This document shows positions 35,266-44,096 of a DNA stretch of 64,000 nucleotides, in pieces. The position numbers were made by a program, and so were the translations under genes. The notes under the pieces were generated by a model. It did not search any database and had not been told where the DNA came from. It worked only from the letters and a program-made list of their open reading frames with translations. Origin of the DNA: Taibaiella chishuiensis (GTDB taxonomy: Bacteria; Bacteroidota; Bacteroidia; Chitinophagales; Chitinophagaceae); contig NZ_PYGD01000013.1 of the NCBI RefSeq assembly GCF_003014535.1, positions 1-64,000 on the forward strand, written 5' to 3'. The first letter of the stretch is position 1, and the number at the start of each line of letters is the position of its first letter.

Positions 35266-36771
35266 TTAGCGCACTGCTGCTTCATTTTTACGCAGCAAGG
35301 CCTTCCGGATATAGATCTCGCCCCAGGCGGTGCCCCGGTCTACGCGGAATACCCGCAGGAACGTGGTATCTGCCTTCACATTTTCGCATTGGTAGTCCGG
35401 CTCTATATTATCGAACACGGCAATATCAGTAGCGGCCGTTATTTGCCAGGTTACCCGGGCAAAGGTATCCGTGCCCTTAAGATAACCGGTATAAGGATCG
35501 GTAAGGTGCATGCGTTCCAGGTAAGCATTGGTGCCGATGGCAGCCTGGTAATAATGATGCTGTTCCAGGTAATCGACCAATGCCTGCTGTACCCGCATGC
35601 CTGCAAAGGCGCCCAGGTCGGTATCGCCATGCCCGTTGTTTTTGTAAAATGCCATAGCTTCGATACCACCGATCAGCGCCAGTAATACCACCAGGCCTGG
35701 CCGGCCCATAACCGTCGTGGCATACCGCTCCAGCAGGATAGCGCCGATAAAGAGCACCGGCAGCAAAGCGATAAACAGGTAACGCCCGATAAACATATTT
35801 ATACTGGTAAAGAGCAGGAAAAAGGGGATAAAAATAAGCGACAGGCGGATAAAGCGCAATTGCGCCGGCGTACCCTTGCGCCAAAGGTCGCGGAGCAAGG
35901 CCAGCGAAGCGCCCAGCCGTTTGTGCTTTATAGCCACCGCTGCAAAAAGAAGGATAAAAAGCAGTAACAGGTATTGCCTGAGGTCGTGTACGAACAGGAC
36001 ATCGAAGCAACTCCTCAGTTTTTCCAATACCAGCAGGGGCTCCAGCTCGATCAGCCCGGCATGGAAAGGAAATACATACCAGCCCATAATCATCTTTTGC
36101 AACACGAAGAACAGCGCGATAAGCAGTACTGGTATGGTAACAGAAACCACCAGCCACAACCGCGCCCGGAGCGGCTCTTTGCCACGCAGCAGGTTCCATA
36201 ACGCATCGCAGCCCAATACCATACCTACGATCATGCCGCTCTCCTTGGTATAGAACAGGGCCGTAAGCATCAGTATGGTCCAGCCGAAACGGCGCTGTGC
36301 ATAAAAGTAAATGCTGAAAAAACCCAGGAAAGCCAGGAATACCTCGGGCAACAGGAAGGAGGCCTGCACGAAGAACATAACCTGGAATGCCAGCAGCAAG
36401 GCGCTGATCATGGCGATGTTGCGGTTAAAAAGCCGGAGCGCCGCCTCGTACACGCCTGCTATACCCAGTACCGAAACAAAAAGCGGGAAGGCATGCATCG
36501 CCACATGCGAAGTGCCGAATACCTTCATCCATACCGCTGCCAGGAAATGGAACAACATGGGATGCCCCCTGGAATAATCGGCGGGAATAACGCCGGGTAA
36601 AAGACCGGGGCCCGCGTCGTACATACGCCGCACCGCCGTGGCATAAGGCCAGCACTCGTCCCAGTAAAAAGGGTAATCGAGATGCGGTAGCTTACACAGG
36701 ACAAAGACCAGCAGGAGGAGCAGTAAGAACAAACGGTCTTTGAAAAAAGACCCGGGAGCAGCAGGAGTCAT
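35266..36771 (-). CDS. ArnT/PMT-like membrane glycosyltransferase (GT39/GT83 type)
   Basis: 501 residues from ATG 36771 (MTPAAPGSFFKDR), just before the first membrane helix. About ten to eleven hydrophobic segments. The first periplasmic loop has the Asp-Glu pair of this superfamily (YPFYWDECWPY) and the PADYSRGHPMLFHFLAAVW motif. A C-terminal soluble part of about 90 residues follows. These enzymes transfer sugar from a polyprenyl-phosphate carrier to lipid A, protein or glycan on the periplasmic side. The acceptor is unknown. Divergent from the ATP-grasp gene, with 69 bp between starts. Confidence 0.8.
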   Translation of the reverse strand: MTPAAPGSFFKDRLFLLLLLLVFVLCKLPHLDYPFYWDECWPYATAVRRMYDAGPGLLPGVIPADYSRGHPMLFHFLAAVWMKVFGTSHVAMHAFPLFVSVLGIAGVYEAALRLFNRNIAMISALLLAFQVMFFVQASFLLPEVFLAFLGFFSIYFYAQRRFGWTILMLTALFYTKESGMIVGMVLGCDALWNLLRGKEPLRARLWLVVSVTIPVLLIALFFVLQKMIMGWYVFPFHAGLIELEPLLVLEKLRSCFDVLFVHDLRQYLLLLFILLFAAVAIKHKRLGASLALLRDLWRKGTPAQLRFIRLSLIFIPFFLLFTSINMFIGRYLFIALLPVLFIGAILLERYATTVMGRPGLVVLLALIGGIEAMAFYKNNGHGDTDLGAFAGMRVQQALVDYLEQHHYYQAAIGTNAYLERMHLTDPYTGYLKGTDTFARVTWQITAATDIAVFDNIEPDYQCENVKADTTFLRVFRVDRGTAWGEIYIRKALLRKNEAAVR

Positions 36772-36840
36772 GTACGCGTTTTTTGGATACGATATAACGC
36801 ATATAACGAAGCCGGTATATCGCGTTAAGCCTGCAAAATA

Positions 36841-37641
36841 ATGGATAATTGGCAATCTCCAAACACGGAGGCAGGAGTTCTGGTAAAATCAATACCTTGC
36901 AGTATGCGTTTATATATCGAGCATTATAAGCACGACGGCGACCCGGCACACATCAATTACCATATTGCTGCCGAAGGTTTCCGGCACTTCGGCTTCCATA
37001 TTATCGAAATACAGGATATAGCTGCGCTGCCGCAGGACGATACGGATTGTGTTGCCGTGGGCTCGATACAGTTTATAAAGGCCGCCTTACAACACCTGGG
37101 CAAGCCTTTCCCGGAAGGTATCGATTACCCAGCCTCCTTACAAACCTACCTCGGCAGAAGAACCTGGTCATCGACCATCAACGAAATAAGCAACAACCCG
37201 GATCTCTGGCAGGTATTTGTGAAACCCAAAATAGCAACCAAACGCTTTACTGGCAGGGTCGTCAGGAGCCTGGCCGACCTGAGGGCCACGGGCGACCAGT
37301 TTGACAATATACCGGTATGGGTTTCGGAACCCGTAGTATTTAAACGGGAATGGCGGGTATTTGTACGATACGGAAAGATACTCGATGTAAGACCTTACAG
37401 AGGCGACTGGCGTTGCCAGTATGACCCGGCAGTCATCGAATCGGCATTGGCAGCGTTTGAAGATGCACCGGCCGCTTATGCCATGGATTGGGGCGTAACC
37501 GACGATGGGCGCACCTTATTGGTCGAAGTAAACGAAGGATACAGCGTAGGCGCTTACGGACTTTACTTTACCGATTACGCCCGATTCCTGTCGGCAAGAT
37601 GGGCGCAACTTACCGGTACTACCGACATCTGTGCGTTTTGA
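36841..37641 (+). CDS. ATP-grasp domain protein (DUF4343-like)
   Basis: 266 residues from ATG 36841; ATG 36904 (MRLYIEHYKH) is an equally plausible start. The C-terminal half has the ATP-grasp pattern: WQVFVKPKIATKRFTG (ATP-binding lysine), WVSEPVVFKREWRVFV and the metal-binding ending DDGRTLLVEVNEGYSVGAYG. Such proteins ligate a carboxylate to an amine or similar with ATP; the substrate is not known. Stands alone between the membrane glycosyltransferase and a terminator. Confidence 0.78.
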   Translation: MDNWQSPNTEAGVLVKSIPCSMRLYIEHYKHDGDPAHINYHIAAEGFRHFGFHIIEIQDIAALPQDDTDCVAVGSIQFIKAALQHLGKPFPEGIDYPASLQTYLGRRTWSSTINEISNNPDLWQVFVKPKIATKRFTGRVVRSLADLRATGDQFDNIPVWVSEPVVFKREWRVFVRYGKILDVRPYRGDWRCQYDPAVIESALAAFEDAPAAYAMDWGVTDDGRTLLVEVNEGYSVGAYGLYFTDYARFLSARWAQLTGTTDICAF

Positions 37642-37666
37642 TCTGCACCGATTTGCAGGAACAGAA

Positions 37667-37700
37667 AAAGGCTCAACCCCTTAAGGGTGAGCCTTTGTAT
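37667..37700. terminator. Hairpin terminator between convergent genes
   Basis: AAAGGCTCA(A)CCC pairs with GGGTGAGCCTTT with one bulged A, in the 71-bp gap between the ATP-grasp gene and a leftward small gene. Confidence 0.75.
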
Positions 37701-37712
37701 ATAAATCATTTA

Positions 37713-38003
37713 TTATTTACCAAAATACTTCAACAGCAATTCGCCGGCGTAACCGTTCACTTTCTGGAGGTAGCGGAAGGAGTCGAGATCGATAATATCC
37801 GTAATCCATTCCTGCTCGTCGGCATAGGTTTTGTTTACTTCCACTTCAATGGCATCATAACTACCGGCTGCGCCTGAAAAGTTTTCTATCACAAACTCCC
37901 GGAGACTTTCTTCATCTATATGTTCCCCCCTGTACGGCGCCACATCGCTTTTGATTTTCTTATTGATGTAGTGTACTTTGAAGGTAAATGTACAATATTC
38001 CAT
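37713..38003 (-). CDS. Small conserved hypothetical protein
   Basis: About 96 residues from ATG 38003 (MEYCTFTFKVHYINKK), with AAAGAG about 10 bp upstream. An in-frame ATG at 38024 is less likely. The acidic sequence is soluble with no known motif. Flanked by terminators on both sides, so it is monocistronic. Coding is supported by codon usage like the neighbours and defined upstream and downstream signals. Confidence 0.65.
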   Translation of the reverse strand: MEYCTFTFKVHYINKKIKSDVAPYRGEHIDEESLREFVIENFSGAAGSYDAIEVEVNKTYADEQEWITDIIDLDSFRYLQKVNGYAGELLLKYFGK

Positions 38004-38057
38004 GTAGTGCTCTTTTTGCAGCAAAAGTAAATTTTATTTTTGCTTTTTTTCAAAAAA

Positions 38058-38090
38058 ACAGCCCGCAAAAATTAAATTTAAGCGGGCTGT
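38058..38090. terminator. Terminator of the drug-export operon
   Basis: ACAGCCCGC (38058-38066) pairs with GCGGGCTGT (38082-38090) just downstream of the emrB-like gene end at 38112. On the minus strand T-rich sequence follows. Confidence 0.7.
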
Positions 38091-38111
38091 AACATAAGGT
38101 TCAAACGCTTG

Positions 38112-39686
38112 TTAGTGCATGGCTTCCGACATGCTTACCTTTTCCTTGCCGCTGCGGATCATGAGGATGAAGGGCACACATACCAGGAACATAATACCGA
38201 TATACAGGAATACGTCCATATAGGTAAGTACTGCGGCCTGCTTCATTACCGAGCCGTCGAACATACGGTAAGCCGCAGCCTGGGCCTGGTTAGGCGGCAT
38301 ACCCGCTGCCATAAACTTGGCCTGCATACCCTGCAACTGTTGCTGGAAGCCCACATTGTCGGCACTCACATTCTTGATCAGGTCTACCCGGTGGGTAGCA
38401 TTACCCATAGTCATAAACGTGGTGATCAATGCGATACCGAACGAACCGCCCAACTGGCGCATCATACCGGTAAAGGCCGCCCCCTGCCCGATCTGTTGTC
38501 CCTTAAGCGTGGACAGCGACATCATCGAAACCGGGATAAAAAGCATACCCATCGCCATACCCCGCATCATCAGCATCCAGAAGAAAGCCTCCTTGCTGGT
38601 ATCGGGGGTAAGAATATTGCGCCCCCACAGGCTATAAACAAAGAACAGGAACATACCTACGGCCGCCAGGTATTGGGGTTTGGCCCCCTTCTGCAGAGCC
38701 TGCCCGATAATCGGCATCATAAAGGCCGTCATCAATGCTGCCGGGATCATGATCATACCCGCCTGCTGGGCATTCCAGCCAAGGGAGTTCTGCAGGTACA
38801 ACGGTACCACGAAGGTAGAGCCGTACAAACCGAAGCCCATGATAAACGATAGAATGGTACCGATACGCAGGTTCCCGTTTTTCAATACCCGCAGTTCCAC
38901 AATGGGATTCTTATAGGTAAGCTCACGCCAGATAAAGAAATAAAATCCTAATACGGCTGTGATGGTCAGGATCAGGATCTCCCGGTTATTGAACCAGTCG
39001 TCCTCCTGCCCGCGTTCCAACACATACTGTAGCGAGCCTACAGCCATGGCCAGGAAAATAATGCCCCACCAGTCGATCTCGCTGGCCGACTTCTTGCTCG
39101 CGTATTTAGGGCTGCGCACATATTGCAGCGTAAGCATACAGGCAATAACACCGATCGGGATATTGATGTAAAAGATATAAGGCCAGCTAAAATGCTCTAC
39201 GATATAACCACCCAACGGCGGTCCGAGCGTAGGACCGATAATAACGCCCAGACCATAAATGGCCTGCGACATACCGCGTTTTTCGGGCGGCCAGCTTTCT
39301 GTAATAATGGTCTGTGAGGTTACCAGCAGCGCACCGCCGCCTACACCTTGCAGAAAACGGAACAGGATGAGCTCCCACATCGTGGTGGCATTACCACATA
39401 GGAAAGAACATACCGTAAATAGTAATACCGAGGCAGCGAAGTAGTTACGGCGGCCAAACTGCTGCGACAACCAGCTCGTCATAGGTACAACGATAACATT
39501 ACCGATCGCATAGGCGGTAATTACCCAGCCAATCTCCGATAAGGTCGCACCCAGGTTGCCTTTCATGTCGTTCAGGGCGACATTGACAATCGTGGTATCT
39601 ACAATTTCCAGCAACGCGCACAGGATCGCGGTGATGGTAACGATAGCCCTCCGACTGCCATATTCAACTAAAGATTCTTGTTGCAT
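38112..39686 (-). CDS. emrB: DHA2-family MFS drug exporter (EmrB-like)
   Basis: 524 residues with about 14 membrane segments. DHA2 signatures: LEIVDTTIVNVAL in helix 1, SQQFGRRN in the helix 2-3 loop, FRFLQGVGGGALL, and motif C IIGPTLGPPLGGYI in helix 5. It exports toxic compounds through a tripartite complex with the adaptor and TolC-type protein encoded just upstream in the same operon (tetR-tolC-emrA-emrB). A GC-rich hairpin lies between it and emrA. Substrate not predictable. Confidence 0.93.
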   Translation of the reverse strand: MQQESLVEYGSRRAIVTITAILCALLEIVDTTIVNVALNDMKGNLGATLSEIGWVITAYAIGNVIVVPMTSWLSQQFGRRNYFAASVLLFTVCSFLCGNATTMWELILFRFLQGVGGGALLVTSQTIITESWPPEKRGMSQAIYGLGVIIGPTLGPPLGGYIVEHFSWPYIFYINIPIGVIACMLTLQYVRSPKYASKKSASEIDWWGIIFLAMAVGSLQYVLERGQEDDWFNNREILILTITAVLGFYFFIWRELTYKNPIVELRVLKNGNLRIGTILSFIMGFGLYGSTFVVPLYLQNSLGWNAQQAGMIMIPAALMTAFMMPIIGQALQKGAKPQYLAAVGMFLFFVYSLWGRNILTPDTSKEAFFWMLMMRGMAMGMLFIPVSMMSLSTLKGQQIGQGAAFTGMMRQLGGSFGIALITTFMTMGNATHRVDLIKNVSADNVGFQQQLQGMQAKFMAAGMPPNQAQAAAYRMFDGSVMKQAAVLTYMDVFLYIGIMFLVCVPFILMIRSGKEKVSMSEAMH

Positions 39687-39748
39687 AAAAACCCCTTATC
39701 CTCTTGGAACGAGGAATTGATTCGTGGTTAAAAATTGTTTATGGCAGG

Positions 39749-39768
39749 CCCCGGCCCTCGGGCCGGGG
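39749..39768. promoter_or_regulatory. GC-rich hairpin between emrA and emrB
   Basis: CCCCGGCCC-TC-GGGCCGGGG forms a perfect 9-bp stem with a 2-nt loop within the 89-bp gap between the two genes. It lacks a T-tract, so it is more likely an RNA-stability or attenuation element than a full terminator. Confidence 0.5.
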
Positions 39769-39775
39769 TCGATAT

Positions 39776-40885
39776 TTAGTTCAGGTGAACGTCGACCTGC
39801 ACGTTCATACCGGCGCGCAGTTGTTTGAGGCGTTCGTCTTTTATATCGGTAAATTCGATCTTAACCGGTACACGCTGTACCACCTTTACAAAGTTGCCGC
39901 TCGCATTATCGGGAGGCAGCAGGGAGAACTTGGAACCGGTAGCCGGGCTGAAAGAAGTAAGCTTGGCTTCAAATTCGTGATCCGGGAAAGCGTCTACTTT
40001 AATGATCACTTTCTGGCCCAGTTTCATTTTGGTAAGCTGGGTTTCTTTAAAGTTGGCCACTACCCATTTAGAATCACCGGGTACGATGTTGAACAGCGAC
40101 TGACCAGCCTGTAACAGCTGACCGGGCTGCAGGTTTACCTTAGAGATCTGTCCGTCTACCTGTGCGGTAATAACGGTATAGCTCAGGTTAAGGTTAGCCG
40201 CTTCGAGCTCGGCCTGGCGTTGCTTGATGGCGGCATTGGCTACCGATACCTGTCCGGCGGAAACGTGTTTCTGCTGGCTGATCACCGCGGTCTGGCGGGC
40301 AGCGCTTTGTTTCTGTGCTTTCAGGATATCCAGCTGGCGCTCGGCAGTCTGCTTGGCGGCAGAGGCCTGCTCAAACTGTTGCTGCGTAATGCTGTGGTCT
40401 TTGATCAGGTTCTGGTAACGGGCAAAGTCCTGGTTGGCTCTCCAGAGGTTTACTTTGGCCGCTTCGATCTGCGCATCTACCGTACTGATGTTCGATTCTG
40501 CAGAGATCACATTGGCAGTAGCTACCGGTATACCGGCATCGGCCACGGTTGCGCTGCTTTGTGCTGCGGCGATACTGGCTTCTACTTCTGCTATTTTAAT
40601 TTTAAAATCACGGTTATCGAGGATCACCAGGGTATCTCCCTTTTTTACGATCTGGTTATCCTTAACACGTACTTCCTGGATATAACCGGAAACGCGGGGA
40701 ATAACCGGGCTGATCAGGGATTCTACCTGCGCATCATCGGTTTCTTCGTGTTTTTGCGCATGCATATACTTAATCACACCGTAGGTACCACCTACGAGTA
40801 CAAGCGCCCCGAACACAATTGCGAAGCGTTTGCTTTTGGGTTTCTTTTCAACTTCAGCGGCGGGTTGGGATTGATTATTTTCCAT
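39776..40885 (-). CDS. emrA: EmrA-type periplasmic adaptor (HlyD/MFP family)
   Basis: 369 residues. Cytoplasmic N-terminus, one membrane helix (about 23-42), then biotinyl-lipoyl halves (SPVIPRVSGYIQEVRVKDNQIVKKGD and AQVDGQISKVNLQPGQLLQAG) that flank a long alpha-helical hairpin (about 95-215), and a C-terminal beta-barrel (VVANFKETQLTKMKLGQKV). It bridges the inner-membrane exporter and the TolC protein. Position between tolC and emrB fits a complete tripartite operon. Confidence 0.93.
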   Translation of the reverse strand: MENNQSQPAAEVEKKPKSKRFAIVFGALVLVGGTYGVIKYMHAQKHEETDDAQVESLISPVIPRVSGYIQEVRVKDNQIVKKGDTLVILDNRDFKIKIAEVEASIAAAQSSATVADAGIPVATANVISAESNISTVDAQIEAAKVNLWRANQDFARYQNLIKDHSITQQQFEQASAAKQTAERQLDILKAQKQSAARQTAVISQQKHVSAGQVSVANAAIKQRQAELEAANLNLSYTVITAQVDGQISKVNLQPGQLLQAGQSLFNIVPGDSKWVVANFKETQLTKMKLGQKVIIKVDAFPDHEFEAKLTSFSPATGSKFSLLPPDNASGNFVKVVQRVPVKIEFTDIKDERLKQLRAGMNVQVDVHLN

Positions 40886-40953
40886 TTTTATGTTTATGCT
40901 ATAAAATTTGAGAGAATGATGAGCCGGGGCTCTTTTCGGGTTACTGGTTGGTT

Positions 40954-42321
40954 TTATTTTTTATCACCGGCGTTTACCGTGCTTTTCTGGATCAGGCCGG
41001 CAGTTTCGTTCAGTTTGTTATAAGCGACTACAGCATCGGCTTTGGCATACTCGTAATTGATACCAGCCTGTAACTGGGCTACGTCGGCATCCAGCAGGTC
41101 GGTGGTGGTGGCCAGCGCATTGTCGTATTTATTTTTGGTAATGCGGTAGTTCTCGCGGGCCTGCTCTACGGCTTTGGCATACACTTCTATCTTCTTCTGG
41201 CTTTCGAGGTAGTTCTGGTAAGCCTGGTGGATCTGCATCCGGATGCCTTCGTTCATTTCCTGCGAAGACCAGTGCAGTTGCTCCTGCTGTGCCTTAGCCT
41301 GTTTTACCTTGGCGCCGTTCTTATACAGCGAAGCGATGTTATAACTTACCCCCACACCTACGTTTACGGCATTGGTAACCGTGAGGAAGTTGGGAATATG
41401 TGCCGCTACATAACCGCCGGTAAGCGCTACAGAGGGGAAGTAACCGCCGTTAGCCGCTTTTACGCCGGCCTTAGCCGCCTGCTGCCGCTCATCAAGGGCC
41501 TGGAAGTCGGCACGGTTGGCAATAGCTGTGGTCTCCCACTCTTCCATGCTCTGGATCTTATACTTGGCGCCCAGCCCGGAATCGTCGAGGCTCAGCTCGG
41601 TTTTCTCATCGAGCCCCAGCATCAGGTTCATATTAAAATTGGCGATCTTCTGATTGTTCTCCGCATCGACCAGGGCCAGTTCTACGTTCGATTCCTGCAA
41701 TTGTACTTTTAAAAGGTCATTGCGGGCAATCAGGCCGTTCTGCTCCATATTACTGAAGTCTTTAACGCGTTGCTGTGCCTGCTTCAGGTTTTCGTTTACC
41801 AGTTTTACCGCGGCCTGGGCCTTATACAGGTTGTAATAGGCGGCTACGGTATTCTGGATCACTTCGTCGCGGTCTTTATAGGCATCCAGTTCTGCGGCTT
41901 TTTTCAGGTATTTGGCCGATTCGATGCCGTTGCGGATACGCAGACCCGAGAACAGGGGCACCGAAGCGGTAGCCATACCATAGGCCACCTGGTCCACTTT
42001 GATCTCCTGGCTGCCGCCGCTGCCTTCACCGCTGCCACTGCCCCCCAGCTTTACCTTCATATCGATATTAGGCTGGTTTACGCGCAGGTAGGATCCGGAT
42101 ATTTTAAGATCGGGGTACTGGTTCATTTTAGCTTCACTCAGTTCGGCGCTGGCCTGGTCGATCTTGGCCGCCGATACTTTAAGTGACTTATTGTTGTCCA
42201 GGCTCAGCTGCACGGCTTCCTGCAGGCTTACCTGCCGGGTTTGCTGCGCAAACAGGGCGTTGGAGGATAAACATAGTGCGATAAAGGCAAGGTAACCTTT
42301 ACTTTTTGTTGGAGATTCCAT
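40954..42321 (-). CDS. TolC-family outer-membrane efflux protein
   Basis: 455 residues. The signal peptide about 1-25 ends LFAQ. Two OEP repeats of coiled-coil helices follow (VSLQEAVQLSLDNNKSL, and the second half starting about residue 255). A Ser/Gly-rich loop GGSGSGEGSGGSQ lies near residues 80-95. It forms the outer-membrane channel of the EmrAB pump. The gene start overlaps the tetR stop by 23 bp, giving translational coupling in the operon. Confidence 0.92.
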   Translation of the reverse strand: MESPTKSKGYLAFIALCLSSNALFAQQTRQVSLQEAVQLSLDNNKSLKVSAAKIDQASAELSEAKMNQYPDLKISGSYLRVNQPNIDMKVKLGGSGSGEGSGGSQEIKVDQVAYGMATASVPLFSGLRIRNGIESAKYLKKAAELDAYKDRDEVIQNTVAAYYNLYKAQAAVKLVNENLKQAQQRVKDFSNMEQNGLIARNDLLKVQLQESNVELALVDAENNQKIANFNMNLMLGLDEKTELSLDDSGLGAKYKIQSMEEWETTAIANRADFQALDERQQAAKAGVKAANGGYFPSVALTGGYVAAHIPNFLTVTNAVNVGVGVSYNIASLYKNGAKVKQAKAQQEQLHWSSQEMNEGIRMQIHQAYQNYLESQKKIEVYAKAVEQARENYRITKNKYDNALATTTDLLDADVAQLQAGINYEYAKADAVVAYNKLNETAGLIQKSTVNAGDKK

Positions 42322-42946
42322 AGGTTAAAAATGCTTTGAACATTACTTTTAAATGACTCTTTAACTTCTCGATGACCTTGGTATTAAAGGCTTCATCGTC
42401 CCCTTCGGGTATGTTATTCTCTTCGCATATAAATTTATAATTGGAAAAGAAATGGTGTACGCTGCCAAAAAGGGTAGCTGCCAGCATACTGATATCAATG
42501 TTCTTTTGAAAGATCCCTGCTTTCTGACCGCTTTTGACGGCCACTTCGATCAGGTTACGGTTTTGCCGTTTCATGTCCCGGATGGAACTATACAGCGGTC
42601 CTTGCTTGATCAGTACCTGCTCCCGCATCATCAGCCGGTGAAAATCCCGGTTCTCCACGATCACGCTTACATAAGTGTCAATGAGCAGGTCCAGCTTTTC
42701 GAAAGGCCCGTGGGCTTTGGAATGAATAATGGCGGCGATCTTGTTTTTCATGAACTGGGTATTGTTCATAAAGATGGCTTCCAGTAACTTCTCTTTGGAT
42801 CCGAAATAATAGGAAATCATGGCCACATTTACCTCTGCACGTTGCGCTATGTCTCTCACAGATGCCGAATCGAACCCCTTCTCAGCAAATACCTCCAGGG
42901 CCTTTTTCATGATCTGCAGTTGCTTCTCATTCAGTTCTATTTCCAT
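42299..42946 (-). CDS. TetR-family repressor of the drug-export operon
   Basis: 215 residues. The N-terminal helix-turn-helix (ALEVFAEKGFDSASVRDIAQRAEVNVAMISYYFGSKEKLLEAIF) is typical; the C-terminal domain is the ligand-binding part. First gene of the operon with tolC-emrA-emrB, overlapping tolC. Upstream, two 17-bp-spaced AAACGTTT palindromes coincide with the promoter spacer and -33 element, so it most likely represses its own operon and is released by a pump substrate. Confidence 0.92.
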   Translation of the reverse strand: MEIELNEKQLQIMKKALEVFAEKGFDSASVRDIAQRAEVNVAMISYYFGSKEKLLEAIFMNNTQFMKNKIAAIIHSKAHGPFEKLDLLIDTYVSVIVENRDFHRLMMREQVLIKQGPLYSSIRDMKRQNRNLIEVAVKSGQKAGIFQKNIDISMLAATLFGSVHHFFSNYKFICEENNIPEGDDEAFNTKVIEKLKSHLKVMFKAFLTYGISNKK

Positions 42947-42986
42947 ATTAATTAGCTTTGCTCATATTGGTTGACATTTGCAACCA

Positions 42987-43022
42987 CAAAATTAAACAAA
43001 CGTTTGAATTAAACAAACGTTT
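42987..43022 (-). promoter_or_regulatory. Promoter and TetR operator of the drug-export operon
   Basis: Minus strand: -33 TTTG (43017-43014), 19-bp spacer, -7 TAATTTTG (42994-42987), an exact TTTG-N19-TAnnTTTG Bacteroidota promoter. CAAACGTTTG (42997-43006) lies in the spacer and AAACGTTT (43015-43022) overlaps the -33 element; centres are 17 bp apart. Binding there would block transcription. Confidence 0.75.
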
Positions 43023-43131
43023 AATTAATTTTTTAAAGAAAATTTATTGTTAACCGGCTTGTTTTTTTCCGTAAATGCAGAGAAGACGCAGTGTGGGTGC
43101 GCCTTCTCATAATTATAAATATAATTTATAC

Positions 43132-44004
43132 TCACTTCGTCAAAGACTGCAGGTAGCTGTCTACGGTGCCGAAAAGGAAATCGGGATACTCGGAAGCGAA
43201 TTTCAGTTTTACGAAACCACCCAGCAAAGGCCTTGCAGCAGGCTGCTGCAGTTCGGCCGTACTTACGGGTTGCAGGTCGTAGGAAGCACCGGGAAAATAA
43301 CTGATTACCCGGAGCGCCAGCTCTACACGGTTCATGTAATCGCTGCCGCCGATGTGGTAAATGCCGCTTTTGCTATCGCGCAGCAATACGAACATGGCCC
43401 GGGCAATATCGAAAGCGTTGGTAGGATTGGCAAACTGGTCGTAAGGCAGTTTAAGCGTCAGCTTTTTACCCTCGCGGCACTGCTCCACGATACGCGCTAC
43501 GAAGTTTTTACCCCGCAGTTCATCACCATATACATTGGTAACCCTTAATACAAGGGTATCGGGCAGGGCCTGCAGTGACAGGGTTTCGGCCTCGAGCTTA
43601 TGCTGGCCGTATATACTTAATGCGTTTACGGCGGCATCTTCGCGGTAGGGACCGTCGTTGCCGTCGAACACATAATCGGTAGAGATAAAGACGAACCTGG
43701 CCTTGCAATCCTGCGCTACCGCGATCAGGTTTTTGGTGCTTTGTACGGTCTTTTCATAACTTTCTTCAGGATGCGTTTCACAATAATCCACATGGGTAAG
43801 CGCTCCGCAATGCACGATCACATCGGGCGCAAAGGCTTTAACATCAAAATTATCGGGGTGCGCAGGCTCCAGGGTATTGTAAAAAACGGTGGCATCGGTG
43901 CTGTAGGAAAGGTGCGTACCGACTACTTCCCAGCCCATATCGCTGAAATGTTTGAGGCAGTTGCCGCCCAATAAACCGGAAGCCCCGGATATAAATACTT
44001 TCAT
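43132..44004 (-). CDS. RmlD-like sugar-nucleotide reductase (SDR family)
   Basis: 290 residues from ATG 44004 (MKVFISGASGLLGG), which puts the NAD(P)-binding Gly motif at the N-terminus. Further marks: STDYVFDGNDGPY, the catalytic YGQHK and the substrate-side RVTNVYG. It resembles dTDP-4-dehydrorhamnose reductase and related extended SDRs of envelope-sugar synthesis. Exact substrate uncertain; no rmlABC genes are nearby. Lies 92 bp after fbp on the same strand. Confidence 0.85.
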   Translation of the reverse strand: MKVFISGASGLLGGNCLKHFSDMGWEVVGTHLSYSTDATVFYNTLEPAHPDNFDVKAFAPDVIVHCGALTHVDYCETHPEESYEKTVQSTKNLIAVAQDCKARFVFISTDYVFDGNDGPYREDAAVNALSIYGQHKLEAETLSLQALPDTLVLRVTNVYGDELRGKNFVARIVEQCREGKKLTLKLPYDQFANPTNAFDIARAMFVLLRDSKSGIYHIGGSDYMNRVELALRVISYFPGASYDLQPVSTAELQQPAARPLLGGFVKLKFASEYPDFLFGTVDSYLQSLTK

Positions 44005-44096
44005 GGTAAAACAGGATTGCAGGTGTTGGAGGGTATCGTTAAAAACCCATTGCCCTACCCTGGGGTCCGGCAATGGGTTCGATCGTTGAAGCAGGT

